NCBI GenBank assembly: GCA_913031145.1
Contig: CAJWCO010000026.1
Span: forward strand, 1-35,585
Direction of reading: 5' to 3'
DNA from: an uncultured Cellvibrionales bacterium
GTDB lineage: Bacteria; Pseudomonadota; Gammaproteobacteria; Pseudomonadales; Porticoccaceae
Length of the DNA: 35,585 nt
How positions within the stretch are numbered: the first letter of the stretch is position 1; every line of letters begins with the position of its first letter. The translations under genes and the position numbers were made by a program. The notes beneath the pieces were generated by a model. That model saw only the letters and a program-made list of their open reading frames with translations, searched no databases and was not told where the DNA came from. Positions 25,411 through 33,235 of this stretch are shown here, one piece after another.

Positions 25411-26196
25411 TCACTGGCATCGCCCCCCCACTGAAGACGAGACTATCTGGCCGTTCATGTCGTACACATAGAGGTCCAAATCAGCCTTTTCAGCGGCATT
25501 GATGGTCAGGTTTATAATCTCGCCCCCCAATGCACTGACTTGGTAGACATCGTGGGTATCCCCCGTTGCGAACAAACTGCCCTCGGGGCCTTGATGGCGG
25601 GTATTCATGTACCCCAATATCGTGCTTGGGTTCGTGGTTATTTGCGCCTGGTCGAATTGGTTATTTCTAACCAATAGCCGTGTTGGATCATTCGTGTCGG
25701 AATCAATGGTGATGGTATCCGCGACTCTAAAGAACCCAGCGACTAATGTTGTAATTTCTGGCGCTTGCACGCTCTGAATGACTGATATCTCGATGTCCTG
25801 CGAGACTCGGTCGATACCGTCCGAGGCGTTTCTCTCGACGTGGTAAATGTTGTCTCGTGTTTGATCTGACGGCGGATGAAAATGGGCTTTTTGCAAAAAT
25901 TGTAAATGGCCGTCGTCAGTAAGACTAAAACTGGCTTGGTCCGCACCGCCTGAAAGTTGCAGACTAATCAGATCGTCATCTGCATCAGAAACCCTTATTT
26001 TCCAAAGACCATAGTCTCCTTCAACAACCTCAAAATGCGCTAAAGACTTAAAAACGGGCGGCTGATTCGACGCTTCTGGCTTTGCAACGGTTGCAACGGT
26101 ATTATCTTTACTGGGATCGCTTGTATTGCCGCCACCGCAACCGACCAATAATCCACTCAAAATCAACAAAAAAGTTTGGGTTAGTATAGTTTGCAT
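25411..26196 (-). CDS. S8 protease lipoprotein, N-terminal part (frame-disrupted gene)
   Basis: This frame of 261 codons starts at ATG 26196 with AGGAG seven bases upstream. A lipoprotein signal peptide ends in the lipobox LVGC with Cys20, followed by a GGGNTSD linker. A cadherin/Ig-like beta domain follows (about 45–140, with VSDADDDLISLQLSG). Then comes the first half of a PPC domain (about 190–257: VYQVSALGGEIINLTI, DLDLYVYDMNG). At VGG the frame runs through the seven-G tract and ends after GRCQ. The PPC domain resumes in the next frame as GDASESVTLPESVADYY. The intact protein would be about 885 residues, an outer-membrane or surface-anchored protease. As it stands, the product would be a lipoprotein without protease domain. 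Confidence 0.85.
   Translation of the reverse strand: MQTILTQTFLLILSGLLVGCGGGNTSDPSKDNTVATVAKPEASNQPPVFKSLAHFEVVEGDYGLWKIRVSDADDDLISLQLSGGADQASFSLTDDGHLQFLQKAHFHPPSDQTRDNIYHVERNASDGIDRVSQDIEISVIQSVQAPEITTLVAGFFRVADTITIDSDTNDPTRLLVRNNQFDQAQITTNPSTILGYMNTRHQGPEGSLFATGDTHDVYQVSALGGEIINLTINAAEKADLDLYVYDMNGQIVSSSVGGRCQ
25423..25429 (-). repeat. Homopolymer tract, seven G on the coding strand
   Basis: The plus strand reads C7. With six G the coding frame reads VGGDASES and joins both halves of the S8 protease gene; with seven G it terminates after GRCQ. This is a possible site of strand slippage or of a sequencing error. Confidence 0.85.
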
Positions 26197-26645
26197 CGGC
26201 CAGCTCCTCAGCGAGCACGTCGTTTATAAGGTCTCTCAAACCATCGGCTAGTTCTTTAGGGTTAGTTAGAAAGAAGTAGTGCTTCTACCGAACTTTACAA
26301 AAATGTAGGTTCATTGGCATATATTTCTTCGTGTTATGAGAACTGATTCACACTAATAACCAAATTTATGCGAGATTACTCACTAAAAGTAAAACCTCGG
26401 CCTTAGCCTTGGGAGTCTGCAAGAGCATTCGAGAGTTCGGACTAATTGTTTGGGGAATGGCGGAATGATGCGCGACGGGAGGCAGGGGGTCGGAACGCTT
26501 AAAAGTTTTCTGGGTATCTGGACCGAAGACAGCAACGTGATCCCGCTGGCTAGTATCAGATTTTGACGGACGGTTAGCCCGAAAAGGGGTTTAGACCTAT
26601 TTTTAAGCGAATCTCGTCAGTCAGCAGCGACTAAAAAGATACATG
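26197..26645. other. Upstream region of the S8 gene and downstream of tRNA-Arg
   Basis: This 449-base stretch holds the S8 protease leader and the end of the tRNA-Arg transcript. A purine-rich block (26469–26490) and a short minus-strand frame near 26375–26460 (MLLQTPKAKAEVLLL) have no partner I can name. No clear terminator follows the tRNA: the downstream AGTC/GACT stem is weak. Confidence 0.35.
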
Positions 26646-26752
26646 CGCTCCGTGAGGGACTCGAACCCCCAGCAGTCGCTTAGGAGGCGACGGATTTATC
26701 CTGTTAATCGAACGGAGCATTACAGAGAGTTTAGTTTAGCTGACGAGAATCG
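26608..26752. repeat. Inverted repeat flanking tRNA-Arg
   Basis: CGAATCTCGTCAG (26608–26620) and CTGACGAGAATCG (26740–26752) are reverse complements at 12 of 13 positions and enclose the tRNA gene. The right arm overlaps the putative promoter spacer and -35 box. It may be a processing stem of a longer precursor, or coincidence. Confidence 0.45.
26646..26718 (-). tRNA. tRNA-Arg (anticodon CCT)
   Basis: Reading the minus strand from 26718, the acceptor stem GCTCCGT pairs perfectly with ACGGAGC. The D stem GATT/AATC encloses a loop with GG. The anticodon stem GTCGC/GCGAC holds CTCCTAA, giving anticodon CCT for the rare AGG codon. The T arm GGGGG-TTCGAGT-CCCTC closes with one G:U pair. The discriminator is G. 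No CCA is encoded (CAT follows), so it must be added by nucleotidyltransferase, unlike the tRNA-Ser in this window. Confidence 0.93.
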
Positions 26753-26756
26753 GTAA
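26728..26756 (-). promoter_or_regulatory. Candidate promoter of tRNA-Arg
   Basis: On the minus strand, TTACCG (26756–26751) and TAAACT (26733–26728) are 17 bases apart, with the -10 nine bases before the tRNA. The boxes match sigma-70 only moderately. Confidence 0.4.
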
Positions 26757-27069
26757 GTCCCCTACTTTCCGCACAACGGGACGGTAGCTAAGAGCTCGGC
26801 AATTTTCCTCAGAATTTATGAAAATCAAAGTAGATTACCTCGGGGGTCTGGCATTACCGATCTTGCGGTCAACAGCCGCAGTTGAGATATTTTAGACACC
26901 AAAAAAAGTAAAGTGCAGAGCGATTGCTGTGTCGTCGGCCGTTAACTTAGGGCAGCACTGTATCCGGCGAGAATATCGTGCTAGCCTTTCGTACAATAAC
27001 GCTGTTGCGCGGTCGCATGTCATCCATAGTTTAATCTACGTATTTTGAAGAGAGCGCAATCGACAGTTT
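26757..27069. other. Intergenic stretch before rsmE
   Basis: About 310 bases between the start of the tRNA-Arg transcription unit (minus) and rsmE (plus). Only very short frames occur, such as 25 codons at 26818–26895 without a ribosome-binding site. It presumably holds the rsmE promoter, but no boxes stand out. Confidence 0.35.
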
Positions 27070-27780
27070 ATGAACACATTGCTCATCGAGCTCGACAACA
27101 TTACCAATGACTGCGTCACCGTCTTCGGGCGGCAGTATCTGCACTTGGTCAATGTTCATCGCGTTAAACCGGGTGATACCATTCGCGTTGGCGCCGTGAA
27201 TGGCCATTTAGGTAGCGGTCTAATTACTGACATACAAAAGGACCGCATAACCCTTTCATTGCACTTGTGCGAACCCCCACCAAAACCGTTGCCTTTAACT
27301 TTATTGTTGGCACTCCCTCGCCCTAAGATGTTGCGACGGATCTTGCAGACCGTAGCCGCGATGGGCGTTAAAAATCTGCACATCATCAATGCGCATCGCG
27401 TAGAGAAAAGTTTTTGGCAAACATCGCTCTTAAACCCAGAGGTCATTGCTAACGAATTACGACTGGGCCTCGAGCAAGCGGGAGACACCGTGATACCAAC
27501 CGTGTTTTTTCATCGCCTTTTTAAGCCGTTTTTAGAAGATACCATTCATGCGTATACTCAAGATCATGCCGCCTACGTTGCGCACCCCAAAGCGGACGAG
27601 CGCTGCCCTGTGGGCGTCGAGGGTCCTTGCGCTTTGGCAATTGGACCCGAAGGTGGATTTATTCCTTATGAAGTCGAAAAGTTCCAACGTGTTGGATTTG
27701 CATCCGTCCATCTCGGCCCGCGGATTCTTCGCGTAGAAAACGCGGTACCCGCTCTGCTGTCGCGACTTTATCCGAGTTGA
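27070..27780 (+). CDS. rsmE: 16S rRNA m3U1498 methyltransferase
   Basis: This 236-residue SPOUT-class enzyme methylates N3 of U1498 in 16S rRNA using SAM. An N-terminal PUA-like beta domain (about 1–70, with HLVNVHRVKPGDTIRVG) precedes the trefoil-knot domain, which shows LLLALPRPKMLRRILQTVAAMGV, then the SAM-binding IGPEGGF, and the knot motif LGPRILRVENAVPALLSRL. Length matches the family (about 240). ATG at 27070 is preceded by GAAGAGAG about 15 bases upstream, a weak site. It is followed 80 bases later by pabB on the same strand. In many Gammaproteobacteria rsmE lies near gshB; that gene is not here. Confidence 0.95.
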   Translation: MNTLLIELDNITNDCVTVFGRQYLHLVNVHRVKPGDTIRVGAVNGHLGSGLITDIQKDRITLSLHLCEPPPKPLPLTLLLALPRPKMLRRILQTVAAMGVKNLHIINAHRVEKSFWQTSLLNPEVIANELRLGLEQAGDTVIPTVFFHRLFKPFLEDTIHAYTQDHAAYVAHPKADERCPVGVEGPCALAIGPEGGFIPYEVEKFQRVGFASVHLGPRILRVENAVPALLSRLYPS

Positions 27781-27860
27781 AAAAGCCTTAATTTGATGTT
27801 GCTGCGTACAATCTTTAGTTGGCTTTCACCAAGCCCTATGCATTAACTGTTGGGAGTCTC

Positions 27861-29243
27861 ATGCAAAGCGTTTGCTCAAAAAAACTCGTCTACTCTCCCA
27901 ATAGTGAAGAAATCTTCGATCGTTTGCGCGGGCTAAATGACGTTGTTTGGCTCGATTCTGGGCAGCCGAAAAGCACCCAAGGCCGTTTTGACATCCTGTC
28001 TGGAGACCCCGACTGTCTTATTGAAACGTGGGGTGACACATCGACGATCACCCACGATGCAAAAACGTGGTCTTCATCGGGGGATCCGTTCGAGCTGATT
28101 AAAAATTTGCTGGAGCCGCTTAGGTCGCTTGAGACCGACCCGCGACCGAACGTACCTTTTACCTGTGGGATTATCGGCTATTTCGGCTATGATTTGCGAC
28201 GTCAATATTATCGCCTCGATGCGCACAACCCCCCCGCAGCCAACATACCCGACATGCGGGTAGCACGCTATCTGTGGTCTGTGGTGGTTGATCACCAAGA
28301 AAAGAGTACGCGGTTTTATTTCCATACGTTATGCCCGCAAAAGCTCAGACAAAAAGTCACGGCGGCGCTGTCTGACGTAACCTCGATCGTACATAGCAAG
28401 CAGCAACCTTTTCGGCTAAAAAACAAATTCTTAGCGGACATCGATGCTACCGAATATCAGCGTAATATAAGTAAGATTCAGCAATTAATCGATGCCGGCG
28501 ATTGCTACCAAGTCAATTACTCGCAACATTTCAAAGCGGCATACCAAGGCGATACTTGGCAGGCTTACAAAGCCCTTCGCGATATCCTGCCGTCCCCCTA
28601 TTCTGCCTACTGGCAGTGGCAGGACAAAGCACTTATGAGTCTATCCCCCGAGCGTTTTCTGTCGTCAGATGGTCATGAGGTAGAAAGTAAACCGATCAAA
28701 GGAACACGCCCTAGGGGACATAACCATACCGCAGATCAGTCGCTAGCCCAAAGCCTTGTCGAGAGCAGTAAAGACCGCGCTGAAAATGTGATGATCGTCG
28801 ACCTGCTGCGTAATGACTTGAGTAAAAATGCCTGTCTAGGGAGCGTCGAGGTGAGCAAGTTGTTTGCCTTAGAAACGTTCCCCAATGTGCATCACTTAGT
28901 GAGCACGGTTACCGCAAAAATTAAGGCTGAGAAAAGCGCTCTCGATGTACTAAAAGACTGCTTTCCGGGAGGTTCAATCACCGGCGCTCCGAAACAAAGA
29001 GCCATGCAAATCATCGAGGAACTCGAATCTGTTCGCCGCTCTGTTTACTGCGGGAGCATCGGTTATATTAGCGCAGACCTAACGATGGATACGAACATTG
29101 CTATCCGAACAGTTGTAGCAGAAGGCCAGTCTCTTCACTGCTGGGGTGGAGGCGGCATCGTAGCTGACTCAAACCCGTCTGACGAATACGCAGAATCGCT
29201 CACGAAAGTTAACGTGATTCTAAAAACGTTAGAAGCGTTTTAG
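27861..29243 (+). CDS. pabB: Aminodeoxychorismate synthase component I
   Basis: This 460-residue protein of the chorismate-binding family makes 4-amino-4-deoxychorismate with the PabA glutaminase, the first step to p-aminobenzoate and folate. PabB is told from TrpE by PIKGTRPRG with Lys280 as the nucleophile (TrpE has Ala there). Other family blocks are SLSPERFLS, DRAENVMIVDLLRND, GGSITGAPKQRAM and CGSIGYIS. ATG at 27861 with GGGAG just upstream is chosen; an in-frame TTG at 27819 would add 14 residues. It ends 23 bases before the 3' end of the convergent alkB gene. No pabA or pabC is adjacent. Confidence 0.93.
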   Translation: MQSVCSKKLVYSPNSEEIFDRLRGLNDVVWLDSGQPKSTQGRFDILSGDPDCLIETWGDTSTITHDAKTWSSSGDPFELIKNLLEPLRSLETDPRPNVPFTCGIIGYFGYDLRRQYYRLDAHNPPAANIPDMRVARYLWSVVVDHQEKSTRFYFHTLCPQKLRQKVTAALSDVTSIVHSKQQPFRLKNKFLADIDATEYQRNISKIQQLIDAGDCYQVNYSQHFKAAYQGDTWQAYKALRDILPSPYSAYWQWQDKALMSLSPERFLSSDGHEVESKPIKGTRPRGHNHTADQSLAQSLVESSKDRAENVMIVDLLRNDLSKNACLGSVEVSKLFALETFPNVHHLVSTVTAKIKAEKSALDVLKDCFPGGSITGAPKQRAMQIIEELESVRRSVYCGSIGYISADLTMDTNIAIRTVVAEGQSLHCWGGGGIVADSNPSDEYAESLTKVNVILKTLEAF

Positions 29244-29266
29244 CCGCTGCTCATACCACAGCATAG

Positions 29267-29875
29267 TTACCCACTCATGTGCCTGAAGGTAAAGTTAACG
29301 CGGGGCTCCTCAAGCGTCTTGACTTTAGCGATCCGGTGTTTCCAATAGCTTTGGATACCCGGCCCCATCAGTAGCAGCGAGCCATGAGCAAGTGGCACCT
29401 TGATGTGTTCCTTGGTGTCGTTGTGGCGCAACTCGAAAACACGCTCAGCGCCTAACGACAACGAGGCAATAATCGGCTCAAACCCTAAAGAGCGCTCATC
29501 ATCCGCATGCCAGTCGACACTGTCGCGTCCATCTCGGTAGTAATTGACCAATGCTCTGTTGAATAAACAGCCCGTTTGCACCTCAACCGACGCGCGCAGT
29601 GCCTCCATCCAGTGAGGAAACGCCTGCGCAGGCAAACATATCTTTGAGTACGTGTAGCTCGTCCCGGGTTCGCCAAACCAGTTTTGTAATCTGGGTACCG
29701 GAATCGTTTTCCCCATCATATTCAGCGTATCTTGCCGCCACGGCGTGTCACTAATCGCTGTCTTTAAAAGCGCGTCGGCCTCTTTTGAACTCAACCATTG
29801 CGGCCATAGATAGATATCCGCCACGCGATCGGGCGTGAGTGACAGCGCTATCTTTTGCTCATCAAAAAGATCCAT
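29267..29875 (-). CDS. alkB: AlkB-like Fe(II)/2-oxoglutarate dioxygenase
   Basis: This 202-residue protein has the double-stranded beta-helix motifs: iron ligands His123 and Asp125 in DWHADDE, His180 in YWKHRI, and the 2-oxoglutarate-binding arginine in PRVNFTFR (Arg192, Arg198). VPRLQNWFGEPGTSYTYS is the nucleotide-recognition part of the AlkB/ALKBH2-3 type. Such enzymes reverse N-alkyl damage such as 1-methyladenine and 3-methylcytosine in DNA or RNA by oxidative demethylation. The start overlaps the end of murB by 14 bases, so it is translationally coupled to the envelope genes and is the last gene of that cluster. No Ada regulator is seen. Whether it is an alkylation-repair or an RNA-directed member cannot be told. 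Confidence 0.92.
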   Translation of the reverse strand: MDLFDEQKIALSLTPDRVADIYLWPQWLSSKEADALLKTAISDTPWRQDTLNMMGKTIPVPRLQNWFGEPGTSYTYSKICLPAQAFPHWMEALRASVEVQTGCLFNRALVNYYRDGRDSVDWHADDERSLGFEPIIASLSLGAERVFELRHNDTKEHIKVPLAHGSLLLMGPGIQSYWKHRIAKVKTLEEPRVNFTFRHMSG

Positions 29876-30899
29876 AAACAGTCGGCTCTAGCTCCAGATG
29901 GATTCCAAATGTCTGCTCCACTTCCACTTTAATGGTTTCAGAAAAAGCTAATAACTCGGCGGCATTATCGCCACCGTAATTCACTAACACCAGCGCCTGC
30001 AAGGGGTGCACTCCAACAGACCCCTGACGAAGCCCTTTATAACCACACTGCTCGATCAACCACCCAGCAGGCACTTTGCATTCTCCCAATTCGTTCTGGT
30101 ATACGGGGAGATTTGGATGACCGATCAAGAGTCTCTCAGCGACTTCGCGGGTAATCACCGGGTTTTTAAAAAAACTCCCTGCATTCGGTAATACTTTCGG
30201 GTCAGGCAATTTTTGACGACGAATTTCAGTGACCGAAGCCGCGATAACATGCGGGGTTAGCGGTGCCTCTGACACGGCCGTTTTGGCTTCCAAGGCCGCT
30301 TTGAGCGCCGGGTAATGCCAAACCATATTTGGTTTTAAGCTCAATTTAAGACAGAGACGCGTAATAATGTATTTGTCACGAGCGCTGTTTTTAAACACGC
30401 TATCTCGGTAGCCAAATTCGCAGTGGTCACGCTGCATCACGTGCACCTTTCCCGTTGCGATATCAATCGCCTCGAGAGAAACAAAAGAATCTGACAATTC
30501 AACGCCGTATGCCCCTATATTCTGTACCGGTGCGGCGCCCACATTACCGGGAATTAAAATCAAATTTTCGATGCCGAACCAATTATTTTGTAGACAATAT
30601 TCCACCATTGACGACCAATTTTCACCCGCGCCAATATGCAAAAGAACATCGTGCTCAATCCGCTCAAATTGCACGCCGGTAATCTGCACGTGGACAACTA
30701 ACCCTGCCAAATGATGTCTTAGAACAACATTGCTACCTGCGCCAAGAACGATAATGGTGAGCCTTTGATCGCGCGCAAACGCAATTGCCTGCTGAATATC
30801 ATCCACACTTTTGACGACACAAAAATGTTCCGCAATTGCCTCTAATGCAAGGCTGTTGTAGCCTAGCAGCGAGACATTTTTCTCAATCAGTAAAGTCAC
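29862..30899 (-). CDS. murB: UDP-N-acetylenolpyruvoylglucosamine reductase
   Basis: This 345-residue flavoenzyme uses NADPH to reduce UDP-GlcNAc-enolpyruvate to UDP-MurNAc, the second committed step of peptidoglycan synthesis in the cytoplasm. FAD-binding blocks are visible: VLGAGSNVVL, then GAGENWSSMVEY, and LIPGNVGAAPVQNIGAYG. The catalytic serine is Ser242 in NAGSFFKNP, and the C-terminal LELEPTVYG carries the conserved Glu. It is the long (type I, E. coli-like) form. GTG at 30899 is preferred: it overlaps the TGA of the upstream phosphatase as GTGA. A TTG two codons earlier is possible. Confidence 0.95.
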   Translation of the reverse strand: MTLLIEKNVSLLGYNSLALEAIAEHFCVVKSVDDIQQAIAFARDQRLTIIVLGAGSNVVLRHHLAGLVVHVQITGVQFERIEHDVLLHIGAGENWSSMVEYCLQNNWFGIENLILIPGNVGAAPVQNIGAYGVELSDSFVSLEAIDIATGKVHVMQRDHCEFGYRDSVFKNSARDKYIITRLCLKLSLKPNMVWHYPALKAALEAKTAVSEAPLTPHVIAASVTEIRRQKLPDPKVLPNAGSFFKNPVITREVAERLLIGHPNLPVYQNELGECKVPAGWLIEQCGYKGLRQGSVGVHPLQALVLVNYGGDNAAELLAFSETIKVEVEQTFGIHLELEPTVYGSF

Positions 30900-31375
30900 A
30901 AACAACGCGCACGCAGATGCGTCAATAATCCCTGAGAGGCGTCTTCCACCAAATCCAGAACCAGCTCAAAACCCTCATGACCTGCGTAATAGGGATCGGG
31001 CACTTCTCGATAGTCGCCACGCTCGGCAAAGTCTAAAAAGAGTCCTAATTGTCCCTTAAAATTTGCAGGAGCCATCTCTTTCAGCGCCTGTAAATTTTTT
31101 TGATCCATCGCAAGCAAATAGTTAAAGCGGTAAAAGTCCTCTTCTATCACTAGCCTCGCCGTGAGCGACTCAAGACTGATGGCTCTTCGCCTAGCCGCCT
31201 GCGTTGATCGAGGGTCTGGCGGATGACCAATATGCCAATCGCCTGTGCCTGCAGAATCAACAACAACTCGATGACTCAAACCTTCGCGCTCAATCAGTTG
31301 CTGAAACGTAGCGTGTGCCGTTGGGGAACGGCAGATATTGCCAAGGCACACAAATAATACCGAGATTTTGCCCAT
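30896..31375 (-). CDS. Low-molecular-weight protein tyrosine phosphatase
   Basis: This 159-residue enzyme has the P-loop VCLGNICRSP with nucleophile Cys10 and Arg16, and the general acid Asp127 in PDPYY. Both are diagnostic of the LMW-PTP class. In bacteria such enzymes act on BY-kinases or sugar-metabolism enzymes, often in exopolysaccharide control. In this gene order (kdsB–PTP–murB), shared by Pseudomonas and relatives, the substrate is not established. It overlaps murB by four bases and follows kdsB by 60 bases of AT-rich sequence that could hold a weak internal promoter. No BY-kinase gene (wzc-like) is near, so polysaccharide-cluster function (wzb) is not supported. Confidence 0.92.
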   Translation of the reverse strand: MGKISVLFVCLGNICRSPTAHATFQQLIEREGLSHRVVVDSAGTGDWHIGHPPDPRSTQAARRRAISLESLTARLVIEEDFYRFNYLLAMDQKNLQALKEMAPANFKGQLGLFLDFAERGDYREVPDPYYAGHEGFELVLDLVEDASQGLLTHLRARCL

Positions 31376-31435
31376 GATAAACCTTATAAAATACTTGCTT
31401 ATGTCTCTATATATAATTAATTTTTAAGCGTTATA

Positions 31436-32191
31436 TTATTGAAAAAGAGCGCGAACTACTTTTAGATCGTTTTCAGTGTCCACGCCACCCGGCACCTTCT
31501 GCTGTGCTGGCTGAATATGAATTTTCACACCGTGATACATAAAACGGAGCTGCTCTAACGATTCGGTTTTTTCTAACTCGCACACAGGCCACGTGACAAA
31601 CAGATCAAGAGTGCTCACCCGGTACGCATAAAGACCTATATGTCGGGCAGCTAAGCCTGTAAGCCATTTATTGTTATGCTCACGTGGAGCCGCCTCTCTA
31701 GGCCATGGAATGGGCGCTCGACTAAAAAGAAGTGCACTTTGATGAATATCAGGCACTACCTTTACAACATTAGGATCCAGAAAGTCTTGCCTATTCTCAA
31801 TGGGCTCACACAATGTTGCCACGCCAGATTGCGGTTGTGTTTGCAAATTGTGTGCGACTTGGTCAATGACAACAGGGGGTATTAAGGGCTCGTCACCTTG
31901 CACATTAACGATAATTTTGTCCTTTGACAGGCCAAGTAACGATGCCACTTCCTGCAAACGGTCGGTACCCGACACATGATCCGCACGCGTCATCTGACAC
32001 TCTCCGCCAAACTGACTCACCGCGAAAGCGATGCGCTCATCATCGGTCGCAATAACGACGCGTTCGGCAGCGCTCTTTGACGCCTGCTCCCACACGCGCT
32101 GTATCATAGACTTACCGCCGATATCACATAACGCCTTGGCAGGAAGACGAGTGGAGTGATAACGCGCAGGGATAATAACGACAAAACTCAT
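31436..32191 (-). CDS. kdsB: 3-deoxy-manno-octulosonate cytidylyltransferase (CMP-Kdo synthetase)
   Basis: This 251-residue cytoplasmic enzyme makes CMP-Kdo from CTP and Kdo for lipopolysaccharide inner core. Family motifs: IPARYHSTRLPAKAL at the N-terminus, TDDERI, then VNVQGDEPLI with the metal-binding Asp, and HIGLYAYR. Length matches the family (about 250). It lies 51 bases after lpxK on the same strand. In many Gammaproteobacteria a small Trm112/YcaR gene sits between lpxK and kdsB; there is no room for it here. Confidence 0.96.
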   Translation of the reverse strand: MSFVVIIPARYHSTRLPAKALCDIGGKSMIQRVWEQASKSAAERVVIATDDERIAFAVSQFGGECQMTRADHVSGTDRLQEVASLLGLSKDKIIVNVQGDEPLIPPVVIDQVAHNLQTQPQSGVATLCEPIENRQDFLDPNVVKVVPDIHQSALLFSRAPIPWPREAAPREHNNKWLTGLAARHIGLYAYRVSTLDLFVTWPVCELEKTESLEQLRFMYHGVKIHIQPAQQKVPGGVDTENDLKVVRALFQ

Positions 32192-32242
32192 AACGACCTC
32201 AGTTTAAAACATCGCAGGCTCTCAGTACCACATCGAAGCGCT

Positions 32243-33235
32243 TCAAAGACGCGCCACGAGTCGGTCGACGAAGGCTTCATCAAACGTCGCTACCACCTCT
32301 AAACACCAAATGTCGAGGTGATATCGCGACGACAGTTTAACGGCATCCTTCGCCGTAATTATGACGTCAAGGTCATCTTGAAAACGCAAGGCGTCGAGTG
32401 TGAGCGCAGCATGATCGGCATAAGGATGTAAAATCACATCTAAACCCAAGCTCTCAAGCGTTGCAGCAAATCGCTCAGGCGCGCCAATGGCCGCTACGGC
32501 ATGCACTGTCGATGTTCCAGACCACTCTTCCACGGGGAGCTTTTGACCGCTTCGAAGATTAATAAAGTGTACCGGTTTTAAGCAAAACGCCTGCGCACCC
32601 GCCAGAATCTCTGGCGCTGAATCAGTGATCGGACCGTTAATGGCAACGAAATCGACGGTAGACAATCTTGCTATCGATTCTCTCAAAGGTCCTGCCGGCA
32701 GACAATAACCATTTCCAAATAAACGCGAACCGTCCACCACTGCCACTTCAACAGTCCGGGGCATCGCGTAATGTTGAAGCCCATCGTCACTAAGGACAAG
32801 ATTACAGTCAAAGTTTGCAAGCAACATGCGTACTGCATGATCTCGGTTCGCCCCGACGACAACGGGGCATGCACAATGCCGCGCTATTAGCAGGGGTTCG
32901 TCCCCGTAGATCACCGCTGCGCCCTCACAGTCAACGATAATCGGTGGCCCGCGATGCTCGCCACCATACCCACGGCTAACAACACCGGGTTTGAAGCCGC
33001 GGAGCCGTAACTGCATGACGAGCGCCATTAACAGCGGCGTCTTACCACTCCCACCGACTGCGATATTACCAATTACGATAACAGGCGCTGCGTATTGACG
33101 GCCACCAAAGCGCCGACGCAAAAACCATCGCCGCAGTTTGGAAAGGCCTCGATAAACGAATTCCAGCGGCCGCAACACCCACAGCCAACGGCTGGACGTG
33201 TACCAAGCGCGCGTTACCGACCGTTCTAGCGACAA
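32243..33235 (-). CDS. lpxK: Tetraacyldisaccharide 4'-kinase
   Basis: This 330-residue peripheral inner-membrane kinase phosphorylates the 4' position of the tetraacyldisaccharide 1-phosphate precursor of lipid A. The Walker A motif GNIAVGGSGKTP lies at residues 56–67. VVSRGYGG, then GDEPLLIA, then LVLSDDGLQHY and VVDGSRLFGNG follow in the expected order. An amphipathic N-terminal helix (WYTSSRWLWVLRPLEFVYRG) anchors it to the membrane. The start TTG at 33235 is used because the upstream msbA frame ends at 33226 and no ATG or GTG is near; the ten-base overlap means coupled translation with msbA. It works just before the MsbA flippase step. Confidence 0.94.
   Translation of the reverse strand: MSLERSVTRAWYTSSRWLWVLRPLEFVYRGLSKLRRWFLRRRFGGRQYAAPVIVIGNIAVGGSGKTPLLMALVMQLRLRGFKPGVVSRGYGGEHRGPPIIVDCEGAAVIYGDEPLLIARHCACPVVVGANRDHAVRMLLANFDCNLVLSDDGLQHYAMPRTVEVAVVDGSRLFGNGYCLPAGPLRESIARLSTVDFVAINGPITDSAPEILAGAQAFCLKPVHFINLRSGQKLPVEEWSGTSTVHAVAAIGAPERFAATLESLGLDVILHPYADHAALTLDALRFQDDLDVIITAKDAVKLSSRYHLDIWCLEVVATFDEAFVDRLVARL

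Noticed and set aside
26375-26460. Minus-strand CTCCCAA flanked by short complementary bases, resembling a tRNA-Gly(CCC) anticodon loop
   Set aside because: The flanking bases do not form an anticodon stem, and acceptor and T arms are absent.
30896-31375. Low-molecular-weight phosphatase as Wzb of an exopolysaccharide cluster
   Set aside because: No Wzc-like tyrosine kinase or Wza exporter is nearby; the context is kdsB–murB.
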